64,000 nt of DNA from an uncultured SAR116 cluster alpha proteobacterium (GTDB lineage Bacteria; Pseudomonadota; Alphaproteobacteria; Puniceispirillales; Puniceispirillaceae), in the NCBI GenBank assembly GCA_902622515.1, contig CACNQE010000009.1, forward strand, positions 5,001 through 69,000, given 5' to 3'. The position numbers were made by a program, and so were the translations under genes. Positions 9,131-18,181 of this stretch are shown piece after piece. The notes under the pieces are model-generated. The model was not told the origin of the DNA, searched no databases, and saw only the letters and a program-made list of their open reading frames with translations. Positions within the stretch are counted from its first letter, which is position 1, and each line of letters starts with the position of its first letter.

Positions 9131-10108
9131 CTACCTTTCTTTTATATACGGTTGTCCTATAGCACGTGGAGGTGTAACCCCACCAATAAATCCAGCCAAC
9201 AAAATTACTGTAAGCAGATAAGGAAGAGCAATAAGTAAATCCGATGATATCTCACCAATTAACATTATCTCAACTCCCTGAACACGCGCAGCAACAGCCT
9301 CTAAAAATCCAAAAAGTAAGCAAGCAAACAACGCAGGTACTGGTCTCCATTTGCCAAAAATCATCGCTGCTAGTGCAATATATCCTTTACCAGCTGTCAT
9401 TTCTTTTACAAATCCGGCACCTGTGGCGGTGGATAGATAAACCCCCGCTAAACCACATAAAATTCCTGCTATTATAATGGCCTGGAAGCGCATCCTTGTT
9501 ACAGATATTCCAGCGGAATCTATTGCTTCAGGTTTCTCACCTACCGCCCTAAGTCTGAGACCAAAAGTTGTCTTAAATAATATATAAAAAGTTACACCAA
9601 CGCTTGCTAATGCAGCCCATACCAATATGTTATGATCAGATAAGAGCTCTTTATAAATAATTCCAAAAATTGGAACATTTTGTTCCATAAAATCCACAAA
9701 TGGTAATTCTAAGGAATTAAACCTTGAGGTCCTTGGTAGTGTTGGAGTTTGTCCTCCCTGTCTGAATAAAGCAATACCAATAATAACAGTAAGACCTGAA
9801 GCCAAAATGTTTATAGCAAGTCCAGATATTACTTGATTCCCTCTGTGGATTATACATGCAAAACCATGAATGAGGCTCGCTAAAATAGAAACGATAATAG
9901 CCGCTATTGCGCCAATCCAGGGCGAGCCTGTCGCATAAGCTGTTGCTGCAGCAACAAATGCGGCCATAAGCATCTTCCCTTCTAGGGATATATCAATTAT
10001 TCCTGACCTCTCTGAAAAAATTCCTGCCATTGCACAAAAAATTAGAGGGGTAGCCACACGTAAAGTTGAGTCCAAAGCGAGCAAGAACTGAAACCAAAAA
10101 TCAGTCAT
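9131..10108 (-). CDS. nupC: Nucleoside ABC transporter permease (BmpA-linked, second permease)
   Basis: A 325-residue inner-membrane permease of the branched-chain/ribose-type family with about eight to ten hydrophobic segments. The block GIIDISLEGKMLMAA near residues 35-49 and the cytoplasmic loop LRAVGEKPEAIDSAGIS near 180 are typical of nucleoside permeases paired with BMP-type binding proteins. It overlaps the upstream permease gene by 8 bp. With the partner permease and the duplicated ATPase it should form the translocation pore. Guanosine-, uridine- or deoxynucleoside-specific use cannot be told apart. Confidence 0.88.
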   Translation of the reverse strand: MTDFWFQFLLALDSTLRVATPLIFCAMAGIFSERSGIIDISLEGKMLMAAFVAAATAYATGSPWIGAIAAIIVSILASLIHGFACIIHRGNQVISGLAINILASGLTVIIGIALFRQGGQTPTLPRTSRFNSLELPFVDFMEQNVPIFGIIYKELLSDHNILVWAALASVGVTFYILFKTTFGLRLRAVGEKPEAIDSAGISVTRMRFQAIIIAGILCGLAGVYLSTATGAGFVKEMTAGKGYIALAAMIFGKWRPVPALFACLLFGFLEAVAARVQGVEIMLIGEISSDLLIALPYLLTVILLAGFIGGVTPPRAIGQPYIKER

Positions 10109-11216
10109 TATTTGGCTCCTTTAAACGCTCCTCATTTAGAAATAATTTTTCCAGCATTGGATTAAACATATATGCTAATGCACCAGAAAATAGAATAATA
10201 AGACCTTGTATCATTACCACCATATCTCTAGTAATCGTCTGAAATTCAAAATCAAGTTCAGCTCCACCTTGAAAGAGAGCACCAAATAATAAACTCGCAA
10301 ATATTATCCCAAGTGGATGATTACGGCCCATAAGAGCAACTGCTATACCCGTAAAGCCATATCCTGATGTGAAATTTAAAATAACCCTATGTTGTACACC
10401 AAGAATTTCATTAACTGCCATCATGCCTGCTAGCGCACCTGAGATAGCCATGGTTATGATGATAATAGTTTCTGGTTGATACCCTGCATATGTTGAGGCC
10501 TTTGGACTGAAGCCGGTGGCTCTAATTCGATATCCCAAATGAGTTCGCCATATCAACAGCCATACTAAAAAACAACATATTAAAGCCAAAACAAAAGATA
10601 AATTTAAAGGCGATCTGCCTATATCAAATCCTAATCTGTTCAAAATATCATGGAATTGCCATAGCATTACACCATTCTGAAAAGAAATGGTTTCTGGTGA
10701 CATTTGATTGGGAGCCATGAGCATGCCAGCGAGCAACCACACCATTATTGCAGAAGCAATAAAATTAAACATAATCGTCGTAATGACAATATGACTGCCT
10801 CGCTTAGCTTGCAAATATCCTGGTATAAAACCCCAAATAGCTCCGAATAAAGCAGACCCTAAGATTGCAAGAGCAATCACAACTAGAACTGGAAGAATTC
10901 CTCCAAGACTAAGTGCAACCAATCCAATGCCTAATCCTCCCATTGCTGCCTGACCTTCTCCACCTATGTTGAACAACATTGCATGAAAAGCAACAGCAAC
11001 CGCTAAACCAGTAAAAATAAAGTTAGTTGTATAGAACAACGTATACCCAAGTCCACCCTTGTATACAAAAGCACCCTTTAACATAACAGATAATGCTGTA
11101 AATGGGTTTTCACCAATTATTGCTATGATAATTCCTGCGACAAATAACGCTGTTAAAAGATTCAAAATTGGTATGACACATATATCCACATATCTTGGCA
11201 ATCTTGACGCTTGCAT
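10101..11216 (-). CDS. nupB: Nucleoside ABC transporter permease (BmpA-linked, first permease)
   Basis: A 371-residue permease with hydrophobic segments throughout and the family signatures FNIGGEGQAAMGGLG near residue 86 and the loop GYRIRATGFSPKASTYAGY near 230. Its ATG overlaps the stop of the ATPase gene (TAATG), which suggests tight translational coupling and balanced subunit amounts. It pairs with the permease gene downstream. Confidence 0.88.
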   Translation of the reverse strand: MQASRLPRYVDICVIPILNLLTALFVAGIIIAIIGENPFTALSVMLKGAFVYKGGLGYTLFYTTNFIFTGLAVAVAFHAMLFNIGGEGQAAMGGLGIGLVALSLGGILPVLVVIALAILGSALFGAIWGFIPGYLQAKRGSHIVITTIMFNFIASAIMVWLLAGMLMAPNQMSPETISFQNGVMLWQFHDILNRLGFDIGRSPLNLSFVLALICCFLVWLLIWRTHLGYRIRATGFSPKASTYAGYQPETIIIITMAISGALAGMMAVNEILGVQHRVILNFTSGYGFTGIAVALMGRNHPLGIIFASLLFGALFQGGAELDFEFQTITRDMVVMIQGLIILFSGALAYMFNPMLEKLFLNEERLKEPNND

Positions 11217-12799
11217 TAATTTTTTTCCTCTATAGCCTTTTCTAACGGAATACCCGCCATCATTTTCCCTAGCATTGCTTTTGTGGTATTTGCCTTGGAT
11301 ACAATCCCCATTATTTCACCAGAATTCATAACTAAAATCCTATCTGATAGACTCAAAATTTCCTCTAATTCAACTGAAACTAAAAGAATTGCACATCCAC
11401 TATCGCGCATTTTTATAAGAGTTTTATGAATGAATTCTATAGCCCCAATGTCAACTCCACGTGTTGGCTGTCCAACTAAAAGAATTTTTGGAGCAGATGA
11501 AATTTCTCGTGAAAGAACTAGTTTTTGCTGATTCCCCCCCGAAAACTGGCTACTTATTAATGTTGGATTTTGCGGACGAACATCAAAGGAATCCTGCAAC
11601 CGAGCGCAATGTGCTTGAATTTGTTCTGGTTTGGTAAAAAAACCAGTTCCGAAGCTCGGATTTTTCTCATAACCAAGAATAACTGACTCAAAAGCTTGAA
11701 ATGGCAAAACTAATCCCTCCGCGTGCCTGTCCTCAGGAACATGCGATAACCCTAATTCTCTCATTAATCCGGGACTGCAGTGATTTTTACTATCAAAGAT
11801 TTTATCGTTGATTCTAAAATTTCCCCTACTTGGAGGAGTTATTCCAGAGAGAACAGATAATAACTCAGACTGTCCGTTACCCGCTATTCCAGCAATACCC
11901 AAAATTTCCCCAGAACGAAGTTCAAAAGTCGCATTCTTGAGACTATCAAACCCTCTTTTATCAGTAACCCCTATTCCATCTGCTGATAGCGCTACGCTAC
12001 CTACCTTACCTGACTCGTACTTGGTATTTACAAGAACAGACCTTCCTACCATTTGCTCAGCTAGCCATTCTGGAGAAGTTTTTTTGGTGAGTGTGTTTGC
12101 GACCATTTTACCCTGCCGCATTACAGAAACTTCATCTGTGATTGCCATTATCTCATGAAGTTTGTGTGTGATTAACAATATCGTAACGCCCTCTGACTTC
12201 AAAGCTAACAATATTTCAAAAAGTTGATCGGTTTCCTGAGGTGTCAGTACGCCGGTGGGTTCATCAAGTATTAATACTCTTGCGCCCCTGTAAAGGGCTT
12301 TTAATATTTCTATTCTTTGCTGAATTCCTACTGGCAAATCTTCAGTAACGTTGTCCAGATCCACCTCTAACCCATAAGTCGATTTTAATTCTTCAAGCTT
12401 TAACTTGGCATTTTGGAGGCCATTTTTAAGGCCCATTTTACCCTCTGACCCAAGTATGATATTTTCCAATGCTGTGAAATTAGGAACCAACATAAAATGC
12501 TGATGAACCATTCCAATCCCAAGCCTTATTGCATCTGATGGTTGTTTGAAAATAGCTGCCTTACCATCAACTTGAATATCGCCGCTGTCAGGCTGATAAA
12601 ACCCGTATAGAATTGACATTAATGTAGATTTTCCTGCCCCGTTTTCACCTATAATTCCGTGAATAGTTCCGGATGAAACATTGAGGCATATCTCATCGTT
12701 AGCCCTAACTGGGCCGAATGACTTACAAATACTTTTTAATGAAACAGCAAACGGCGACTTTTGGCCGCCGTTTTTCTGTTCTAAAATTTTTTTCTTCAA
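11216..12799 (-). CDS. nupA: Nucleoside ABC transporter ATP-binding protein (duplicated ATPase)
   Basis: This 527-residue protein holds two ABC ATPase domains in one chain, as in the ribose and nucleoside importers. The first domain has Walker [10 protein letters not shown] (about residues 53-61), an unusual signature region and Walker [11 protein letters not shown]. The second has a degenerate Walker A (GIAGNGQSE) but a clear [14 protein letters not shown] signature, the common asymmetry in this family. The start is the only ATG available; the next codons contain a GC-rich hairpin (12749-12773). It belongs to the pyrE-to-cdd unit. Confidence 0.92.
   Translation of the reverse strand: MKKKILEQKNGGQKSPFAVSLKSICKSFGPVRANDEICLNVSSGTIHGIIGENGAGKSTLMSILYGFYQPDSGDIQVDGKAAIFKQPSDAIRLGIGMVHQHFMLVPNFTALENIILGSEGKMGLKNGLQNAKLKLEELKSTYGLEVDLDNVTEDLPVGIQQRIEILKALYRGARVLILDEPTGVLTPQETDQLFEILLALKSEGVTILLITHKLHEIMAITDEVSVMRQGKMVANTLTKKTSPEWLAEQMVGRSVLVNTKYESGKVGSVALSADGIGVTDKRGFDSLKNATFELRSGEILGIAGIAGNGQSELLSVLSGITPPSRGNFRINDKIFDSKNHCSPGLMRELGLSHVPEDRHAEGLVLPFQAFESVILGYEKNPSFGTGFFTKPEQIQAHCARLQDSFDVRPQNPTLISSQFSGGNQQKLVLSREISSAPKILLVGQPTRGVDIGAIEFIHKTLIKMRDSGCAILLVSVELEEILSLSDRILVMNSGEIMGIVSKANTTKAMLGKMMAGIPLEKAIEEKN
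12749..12773 (-). other. GC-rich stem-loop inside the first codons of the ATPase gene
   Basis: AAACGGCG and CGCCGTTT form an eight-base stem with a nine-base loop, within codons 9-18 of the ATPase gene and about 55 nt after the binding-protein gene stop. In mRNA it could protect the upstream binding-protein message from 3' decay or slow downstream expression. On the opposite strand it is followed by five T residues. It is a conspicuous GC island in AT-rich sequence. Confidence 0.45.
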
Positions 12800-12826
12800 A
12801 GTAACAAACTCAGCTGACGATTGATC

Positions 12827-13858
12827 TTAGTAAGGACAGTTATTATCCGCTAAATAATCGTGCACTGCTACATCGCCAGATAGTATGGCCTCTCTTGCCG
12901 AGGCAACCGCCTTTTTGATATCATCTGTGATTAAGTTTTCGTTATTTTCATCTAAAGCCCAATCTACTCCGCCTTCAGCTAAACCCAACACTTGAACTCC
13001 AGAAGTAAATTGCCCTTTGCTAGCATCCATAAACGTATTATACGCGGCCACATCAACTCTTTTTAACATTGATGTTAATACTGACCCAGGCGCAAGACCA
13101 TTTTGATTTGAGTCCACACCTATCGCTAATTTTCCAGCATCCGCTGCAGCTTGAATTACACCAACACCAGTTCCGCCAGCTGCATGGTATACAACATCGG
13201 CACCACGATCGATTTGGCTTCTTGTTAATTCAGCACCTTTAGCTGGATCATTCCAAGCTGATGGTGTTGAACCTGTCATATTCTGGTAGATCTCTGCATT
13301 TGCTGAAACTGATTTGACTCCACCTACATATCCACACGCAAATCTGCTAATTAATGGGATGTCCATTCCACCGACAAATCCTACTTTGTTTGTTTGTGAC
13401 GCTTTAGCAGCAGCTACACCCACAAGATAAGAACCCTCATGTTCTTTAAATGCATATTGACGAAGGTTAGGAGAATCCAGCCAACTCACATCAATGATTG
13501 AAAATTGTACATCTGGGTTGTCAGCTGCAACTGCAGCTATGGCATCAGCCTGCGCAAATCCAACACCTAAAACTATTGTTGCGCCACGCTCAACCATTCG
13601 TCGCATTGCCTGTTCACGCTGAGTTTCATTGGTAACCTCAAACTCCATCACCTCTATACCGGTTTCTTCTGTAAATTTCTTTACACCATTCCACACACCT
13701 TCATTGAAGGACTTGTCAAACTTACCACCCATATCGTATATCACAGCTGGTTTCATAGCATGTGATCCTGCAAAACCTGTTGTAACAACTGAGAACATCG
13801 CCAAACATGACACCATTATTGTCCTGACAATAGTCAATATATTTATTTGATTATTCAT
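12827..13858 (-). CDS. bmpA: BMP-family nucleoside-binding periplasmic protein
   Basis: A 343-residue periplasmic substrate-binding protein of the basic membrane protein (BMP/PnrA/Med) family, which binds purine or pyrimidine nucleosides. An N-terminal signal segment runs to about residue 31 (TTGFAGSHA). There is no lipobox cysteine, so it should be soluble in the periplasm. The family blocks YDMGGKFDKSFNEG near 40, GFVGGMDIPLI near 161 and GVDSNQNGLAPG near 250 are clear. It sits between the oxygenase gene and the ATPase gene. Specificity within nucleosides is inferred from context. Confidence 0.9.
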   Translation of the reverse strand: MNNQINILTIVRTIMVSCLAMFSVVTTGFAGSHAMKPAVIYDMGGKFDKSFNEGVWNGVKKFTEETGIEVMEFEVTNETQREQAMRRMVERGATIVLGVGFAQADAIAAVAADNPDVQFSIIDVSWLDSPNLRQYAFKEHEGSYLVGVAAAKASQTNKVGFVGGMDIPLISRFACGYVGGVKSVSANAEIYQNMTGSTPSAWNDPAKGAELTRSQIDRGADVVYHAAGGTGVGVIQAAADAGKLAIGVDSNQNGLAPGSVLTSMLKRVDVAAYNTFMDASKGQFTSGVQVLGLAEGGVDWALDENNENLITDDIKKAVASAREAILSGDVAVHDYLADNNCPY

Positions 13859-13874
13859 ATTTTTTTCCCTTCAC

Positions 13875-14708
13875 CTATTTTAATCCAATTTCTTTAAGTC
13901 TATTTTGCAGATAACTCTCTGCTGAAAGCACGTTACTCAACATAACCTCTGGTCTTGGATGAAGAAACATTGGAATAGAATAACGTGAATTATTTTTTTT
14001 CCCTTCAGGGTTTATTACACGATGTGGTGTAGATGGAAAGAAATTTTCACTAGCCATCGCAAGCATGTCGCCATTATTAATGGTAATCATTCCAGGGTCG
14101 CTAGAAATATCATGCCATTTTCCAGTTTTATCTTGTGCTTGCAAACCAGGTTCTGACCCCGCAACAAGCAACGTAATTAAATTAATATCCTCATGAGCCG
14201 CAGCTCTAATAGCACCTGGCTCAATATCCTCTTGTATTGGTGGATAGTGCAAAATTCGAAGTAAACTTTGCTCACTACCTTGCATCATTTTCTCAAGTGA
14301 TTCTGAAAGTGTGTTTTGTACATTAGAAGGTAAACAATTATCAAGCCATTTCAAAAGGGTCAAACCGAGAGAAAATAAGTCATTATATAATTTTCTGGTT
14401 TCTGTCTCTAATTCAGGAGGAACGCGCCCCCAAGGAAATACATGATAGAATTCTTTTAGATCTTTTATCTGAACACCTTTCGCATTCTCGGACCTGAATG
14501 GAAAGTAGCCATCATGTTTTTCAATATCACGAATAAAGTCATGCTTGGTATCACTTGCAAAAAATTTGCCCCAGTTATCATAAATTGATGTTACTTGCTT
14601 CTCACCGATTGGGTGGTTTGCCAACACTGCAAATCCGGTTTCATGCAAAGAGCGCGTCAATATCTCTGGTGCATCAATTGCATTGTAATCTACTATTTGA
14701 ACTTGCAT
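13875..14708 (-). CDS. Fe(II)/2-oxoglutarate-dependent oxygenase, isopenicillin N synthase-like
   Basis: A 277-residue double-stranded beta-helix dioxygenase. The iron ligands are H172 and D174 in AAHEDINLITLL and H229 in TPHRVINP. R242 and S244 in SRYS provide the 2-oxoglutarate-binding RxS motif. The N-terminal DIOX_N-like half (GFAVLANHPI near residue 25) is also present. The gene lies inside the nucleoside uptake operon, 12 bp after the nucleoside hydrolase gene and 16 bp before the binding-protein gene. Relatives in fungi hydroxylate thymine or the 2' position of pyrimidine deoxynucleosides, so a nucleoside or base is the likely substrate. That is inference. Confidence 0.85.
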   Translation of the reverse strand: MQVQIVDYNAIDAPEILTRSLHETGFAVLANHPIGEKQVTSIYDNWGKFFASDTKHDFIRDIEKHDGYFPFRSENAKGVQIKDLKEFYHVFPWGRVPPELETETRKLYNDLFSLGLTLLKWLDNCLPSNVQNTLSESLEKMMQGSEQSLLRILHYPPIQEDIEPGAIRAAAHEDINLITLLVAGSEPGLQAQDKTGKWHDISSDPGMITINNGDMLAMASENFFPSTPHRVINPEGKKNNSRYSIPMFLHPRPEVMLSNVLSAESYLQNRLKEIGLK

Positions 14709-14720
14709 ATTCTCTATTTC

Positions 14721-15674
14721 CTAGCTGTTGATACGCTTATTGAGAGCTGCGTCGGCTTTTGAAAATATGGATTTAAACCGCTTCTGAGCAACTTTAACAT
14801 CCACATTTATAGCCACATTTACAGACCGTCTCTCCAAATTTTTACAAACAAAAACATTACCTACTTTCTCCCCTTCCACTATGACAGATAGTGGTACTTT
14901 TTGGAAAGTAAAAATATCAGGATCAGTTATTGCCATGATAGCCGCAGGATCGTGCATTAAACAGACAGTTTTTCCAACAATCCCTTCATAAAATTTTATA
15001 TAAAACTCAGAAATATTTAAGATGAAACCTCCTATTATAGGTGACTTCTCGCTTCCCTCCAAAAATACATTAGGAGGGAATTGTATTGTTGATGTTACAT
15101 CAAGACCTATCAAATCTATTTCCCAATCTGCTGCAAGCACCTTTTCCGCAGCATGGGGATCATTCCAGAAATTGGCCTCTGCAAAAGATGTTACGTTTCC
15201 TCGAACATAAACAGCACCGCCCATTATAACTACTTTTTTTACATGGTTAACGATATCTGGATCATAATCAAGTAAGTTTGCAATGTTACTCAAAGGGCCA
15301 ATAGGACATAAAATAATATCATTAGAATTTGCTCTAATTGTTTCAGATAAAAAGACATGTGCTGGTCTTGGGTCTGCTTTTCCAATCGGATTAATATCGA
15401 CAAAATTTCCAAAACCCTGCGCTCCATGAACATGAAAAGAAGGAGTGTTCATTTTCTGAAGAATTGGTTTTGCTGCACCCTCAGAAACAGCGCATTTATA
15501 GGCGCCTTGCTCTGCTAACCATAACGCATTTCGCGTTGCTTGGTTCACATATACGTTACCAAAAATTGTGGTTAATCCAATTACTTCTAATCTAGTGTCT
15601 GCAAAGGCTTGATGGATTGCCATTGCATCGTCTATTCCAGGATCTGTATCTATGATAATCTTTTGGGCTGCCAT
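14721..15674 (-). CDS. Inosine/uridine-preferring nucleoside hydrolase
   Basis: This 317-residue enzyme hydrolyses the N-glycosidic bond of ribonucleosides to base and ribose. The calcium-binding DTDPGIDDA motif is near residues 9-17, HVHGAQGFG near 80, VIMGGAVYVRGN near 150 and the last metal aspartate is in LMHDPAA near 242. The ATG at 15674 is chosen over a TTG one codon earlier; AGGA lies about ten bases upstream. Ribose released here would feed the ribokinase encoded 12 bp upstream. Base preference cannot be read. Confidence 0.9.
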   Translation of the reverse strand: MAAQKIIIDTDPGIDDAMAIHQAFADTRLEVIGLTTIFGNVYVNQATRNALWLAEQGAYKCAVSEGAAKPILQKMNTPSFHVHGAQGFGNFVDINPIGKADPRPAHVFLSETIRANSNDIILCPIGPLSNIANLLDYDPDIVNHVKKVVIMGGAVYVRGNVTSFAEANFWNDPHAAEKVLAADWEIDLIGLDVTSTIQFPPNVFLEGSEKSPIIGGFILNISEFYIKFYEGIVGKTVCLMHDPAAIMAITDPDIFTFQKVPLSVIVEGEKVGNVFVCKNLERRSVNVAINVDVKVAQKRFKSIFSKADAALNKRINS

Positions 15675-15685
15675 CAACGCTGTTC

Positions 15686-16564
15686 CTATGAATTTTCTCC
15701 GATAAAGGTCTCAACTTCCTGCAATGATGGAATAGCTGCTAACGCACCTTGTTTTGTGATTTGCAAAGATGCTGCTGCAGAGCCATAGCTCATTGCCTGT
15801 TCCATAGACATACCCTTACTTAAAGAAGCGAGTAAGTATCCAAGAAAGGTGTCTCCTGCTCCCGTTGTATCTACAGGACTTACCTCAAATGGCGAGATGA
15901 AAAAGTCTCCCTCTTCACCAATATAACGCGCCCCTTTTGACCCAAGAGTAATTACCAGATGTGGTAAGCCAAGTTCTAATACATCTTTATTTATAAATTT
16001 TATTAATGCATTAGCTTCTCCTTCATTAACCACCAGCAAATCGGTGAAGGGTAGTAGAGAGGCCGTTTGTTTAGCAACAAATGGTGCAGCGCTGTAGCAT
16101 ATTTTTAGGCCTTTTTCCTTGGCAGAAACCAGAAATTCATGAACTAACGATGTTTCATTTTGTGCCAAAGCCCAATCAGTGGTTTTTGCATTTGAAAGTG
16201 CAGACTCTATCTGTTTTTTTGATATCTTATTATTAGCGGAGCCAGAGAGGACAATCTGATTCTCCCCAGTTTCATTATCTACCATAACAACAGCGTGGCC
16301 AGACTCTGTTTCCAATAAAGCAATGTTATTGAGATTTACCCCAGCCTCTCTCATTTCTCTCAAATAATGCTCGTCTCTTTTTCCAAATGCACCAATATGG
16401 AAAACATCAGCGCCCGCTTTTGCAAGCGCTACAGACTGATTTGCACCTTTTCCACCGAGGAAAATATCGTACCCTACTGCCGCGAGCGTCTCACCAGCAG
16501 ACACAAGATGTGGTAATCTATAAAAATAGTCCAGATTTATAGAACCAAGATTAAATATAGCCAT
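15686..16564 (-). CDS. rbsK: Ribokinase (PfkB family)
   Basis: A 292-residue PfkB-family sugar kinase, most like ribokinase, making ribose 5-phosphate. It shows GGKGANQSVALAKAG (first signature, near residue 38) and DTTGAGDTFLG (second signature with the catalytic aspartate, near 246). The ATG at 16564 has AGGTGAT eight bases upstream and is preferred to a GTG four codons earlier. It stands between pyrE and the nucleoside hydrolase gene, which suggests ribose from nucleosides as its substrate. Confidence 0.86.
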   Translation of the reverse strand: MAIFNLGSINLDYFYRLPHLVSAGETLAAVGYDIFLGGKGANQSVALAKAGADVFHIGAFGKRDEHYLREMREAGVNLNNIALLETESGHAVVMVDNETGENQIVLSGSANNKISKKQIESALSNAKTTDWALAQNETSLVHEFLVSAKEKGLKICYSAAPFVAKQTASLLPFTDLLVVNEGEANALIKFINKDVLELGLPHLVITLGSKGARYIGEEGDFFISPFEVSPVDTTGAGDTFLGYLLASLSKGMSMEQAMSYGSAAASLQITKQGALAAIPSLQEVETFIGENS

Positions 16565-16576
16565 TAGAGTTATCAC

Positions 16577-17269
16577 CTATTTTAAGGAATATTTATCAAT
16601 GTTTGTATCTGACCACCCATCCGGGTCATTCAAAAATGCCTCAACTGTTAAAACTGTTTTTTCATCAAATCTATCCAAAGATTTCAATTCAGTTAAAATA
16701 TCCCACCAAGTTGCTAAATAATGAAGATTAAGCCCATGTTCCGTCAGTTTTTTTTGGGCATCAGCAAATAGATCATAATAAAAAATTACTAAAATATGGT
16801 CACAGTTTGCCCCCGCATTGCGCAATGCATCTGCAAACATAAACTTACTTCCTCCGTCAGTCGCTAAATCCTCTACTAATAAAACTTTTGAGCCAGATTC
16901 AAGGTGACCTTCTATCTGCGCATTTCTTCCAAATCCTTTTGCTTTTTTGCGAACATACAGCATTGGTAGAGCTAGCCGCTCACTTAAAAAGGCTGCAAAT
17001 GGAATGCCTGCCGTCTCGCCTCCCGCCACGGCTTCAAAATATTCAATACCAACGGCCTCAGCTAACAAAGAAACAGAATAGCCCATTAAAGCAGCTCTTA
17101 TTCTTGGAAAAGATATTAATTTTCTGCAGTCAATATAAACAGGGCTAATTGAACCAGAGGTGAGGACAAAAGGTTTAACTGCATTAACGTGAACCGCCCC
17201 AATATCTAGCAACATTCTCGCTGTAGACTGCGCAATTACTTTTCTTGGTGTATGGTTATAGTTAATCAT
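16577..17269 (-). CDS. pyrE: Orotate phosphoribosyltransferase
   Basis: A 230-residue OPRTase that makes orotidine 5'-phosphate from orotate and PRPP. The PRPP-binding motif VEDLATDGGSK is near residue 131, with the catalytic loop KKAKGFGRNAQIEG near 107. Length and motifs match the alphaproteobacterial PyrE form. It opens the nine-gene nucleoside unit after a 105 bp gap following potI, so a promoter for the unit should lie in 17270-17374. I see no convincing consensus there. Confidence 0.9.
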   Translation of the reverse strand: MINYNHTPRKVIAQSTARMLLDIGAVHVNAVKPFVLTSGSISPVYIDCRKLISFPRIRAALMGYSVSLLAEAVGIEYFEAVAGGETAGIPFAAFLSERLALPMLYVRKKAKGFGRNAQIEGHLESGSKVLLVEDLATDGGSKFMFADALRNAGANCDHILVIFYYDLFADAQKKLTEHGLNLHYLATWWDILTELKSLDRFDEKTVLTVEAFLNDPDGWSDTNIDKYSLK

Positions 17270-17374
17270 TAAATTTAATAGCTTTTTTAATCTTAGCAGG
17301 TCTACCCTAATTTATTAGAAGTTAAAAGAATTAATGATTATTTTTCTAAAACCATTTTTTCAATTGTGTTAAAT

Positions 17375-18181
17375 TCATTTTTTATCTTCTCGCTTTAAAA
17401 TTAGGATACTGCCAAATAAAACCAGTATAGAAATAGTAAGTATCATTAAAGTTGCAATAGCATTAATCTCCGGTGACACTCCAAGACGAATTTTTGAAAA
17501 AATTACTATCGGAAGTGTTGAACTACCAGGGCCACTTACAAAACTGGCGATCACTAAATCATCAAAACTTAGTGTAAATGATAACAACCACGCAGCTATA
17601 ATTGAGGGAAGAATAAGTGGCAAAGTAATAGATAAGAAAACAAAAGGTTGCCTTCCCCCTAAATCTCTTGCTGCTTCCTCAAGATATTTATCCATATCAC
17701 GGAGTCTTGTTTGGATTACAACAGCAGCAAAACACATCCCGAAAGTGGCATGGGCGATCATGATGGTGTCCACACCACGACCAGACGGCCAACCAAAACT
17801 TATTTCCATTGCAATAAATAATAATAACATTGATAAACCAGTAACTGCCTCTGGCATTACTAGAGGCGCGCTGGCAACAAGGCTTAAAATTAATCTGCCC
17901 TTAAAAACTGAGAATCTTACAAAGGCAATTGCAATCAATAATCCGAATACCGTTGAAATTGTTGCCGAGCTTACACCAATGAGGAGTGACTTATACAGAG
18001 CTGTAAGCAAAATATCATCTGTCCAAAGTTCTTTATACCATTTAGTTGAAAAGCCTGCCCAAACAGCAACAAGTTTACTGCTATTAAAGCTATAAATAAT
18101 CATTATCATAACGGGAATATATAAAATACCAAATCCTGCGATACCCAATGCCTTAATTAATAATGGAACATCCCGACGCAT
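17375..18181 (-). CDS. potI: Putrescine/spermidine ABC transporter permease (PotC/PotI type)
   Basis: A 268-residue inner-membrane permease with about six transmembrane helices. The ATPase-contact EAA loop reads EEAARDLGGRQPFVF near residues 155-169. Its ATG overlaps the stop of potH (TGATG). It completes the four-gene polyamine importer at its 3' end. No clear terminator follows. Confidence 0.9.
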   Translation of the reverse strand: MRRDVPLLIKALGIAGFGILYIPVMIMIIYSFNSSKLVAVWAGFSTKWYKELWTDDILLTALYKSLLIGVSSATISTVFGLLIAIAFVRFSVFKGRLILSLVASAPLVMPEAVTGLSMLLLFIAMEISFGWPSGRGVDTIMIAHATFGMCFAAVVIQTRLRDMDKYLEEAARDLGGRQPFVFLSITLPLILPSIIAAWLLSFTLSFDDLVIASFVSGPGSSTLPIVIFSKIRLGVSPEINAIATLMILTISILVLFGSILILKREDKK

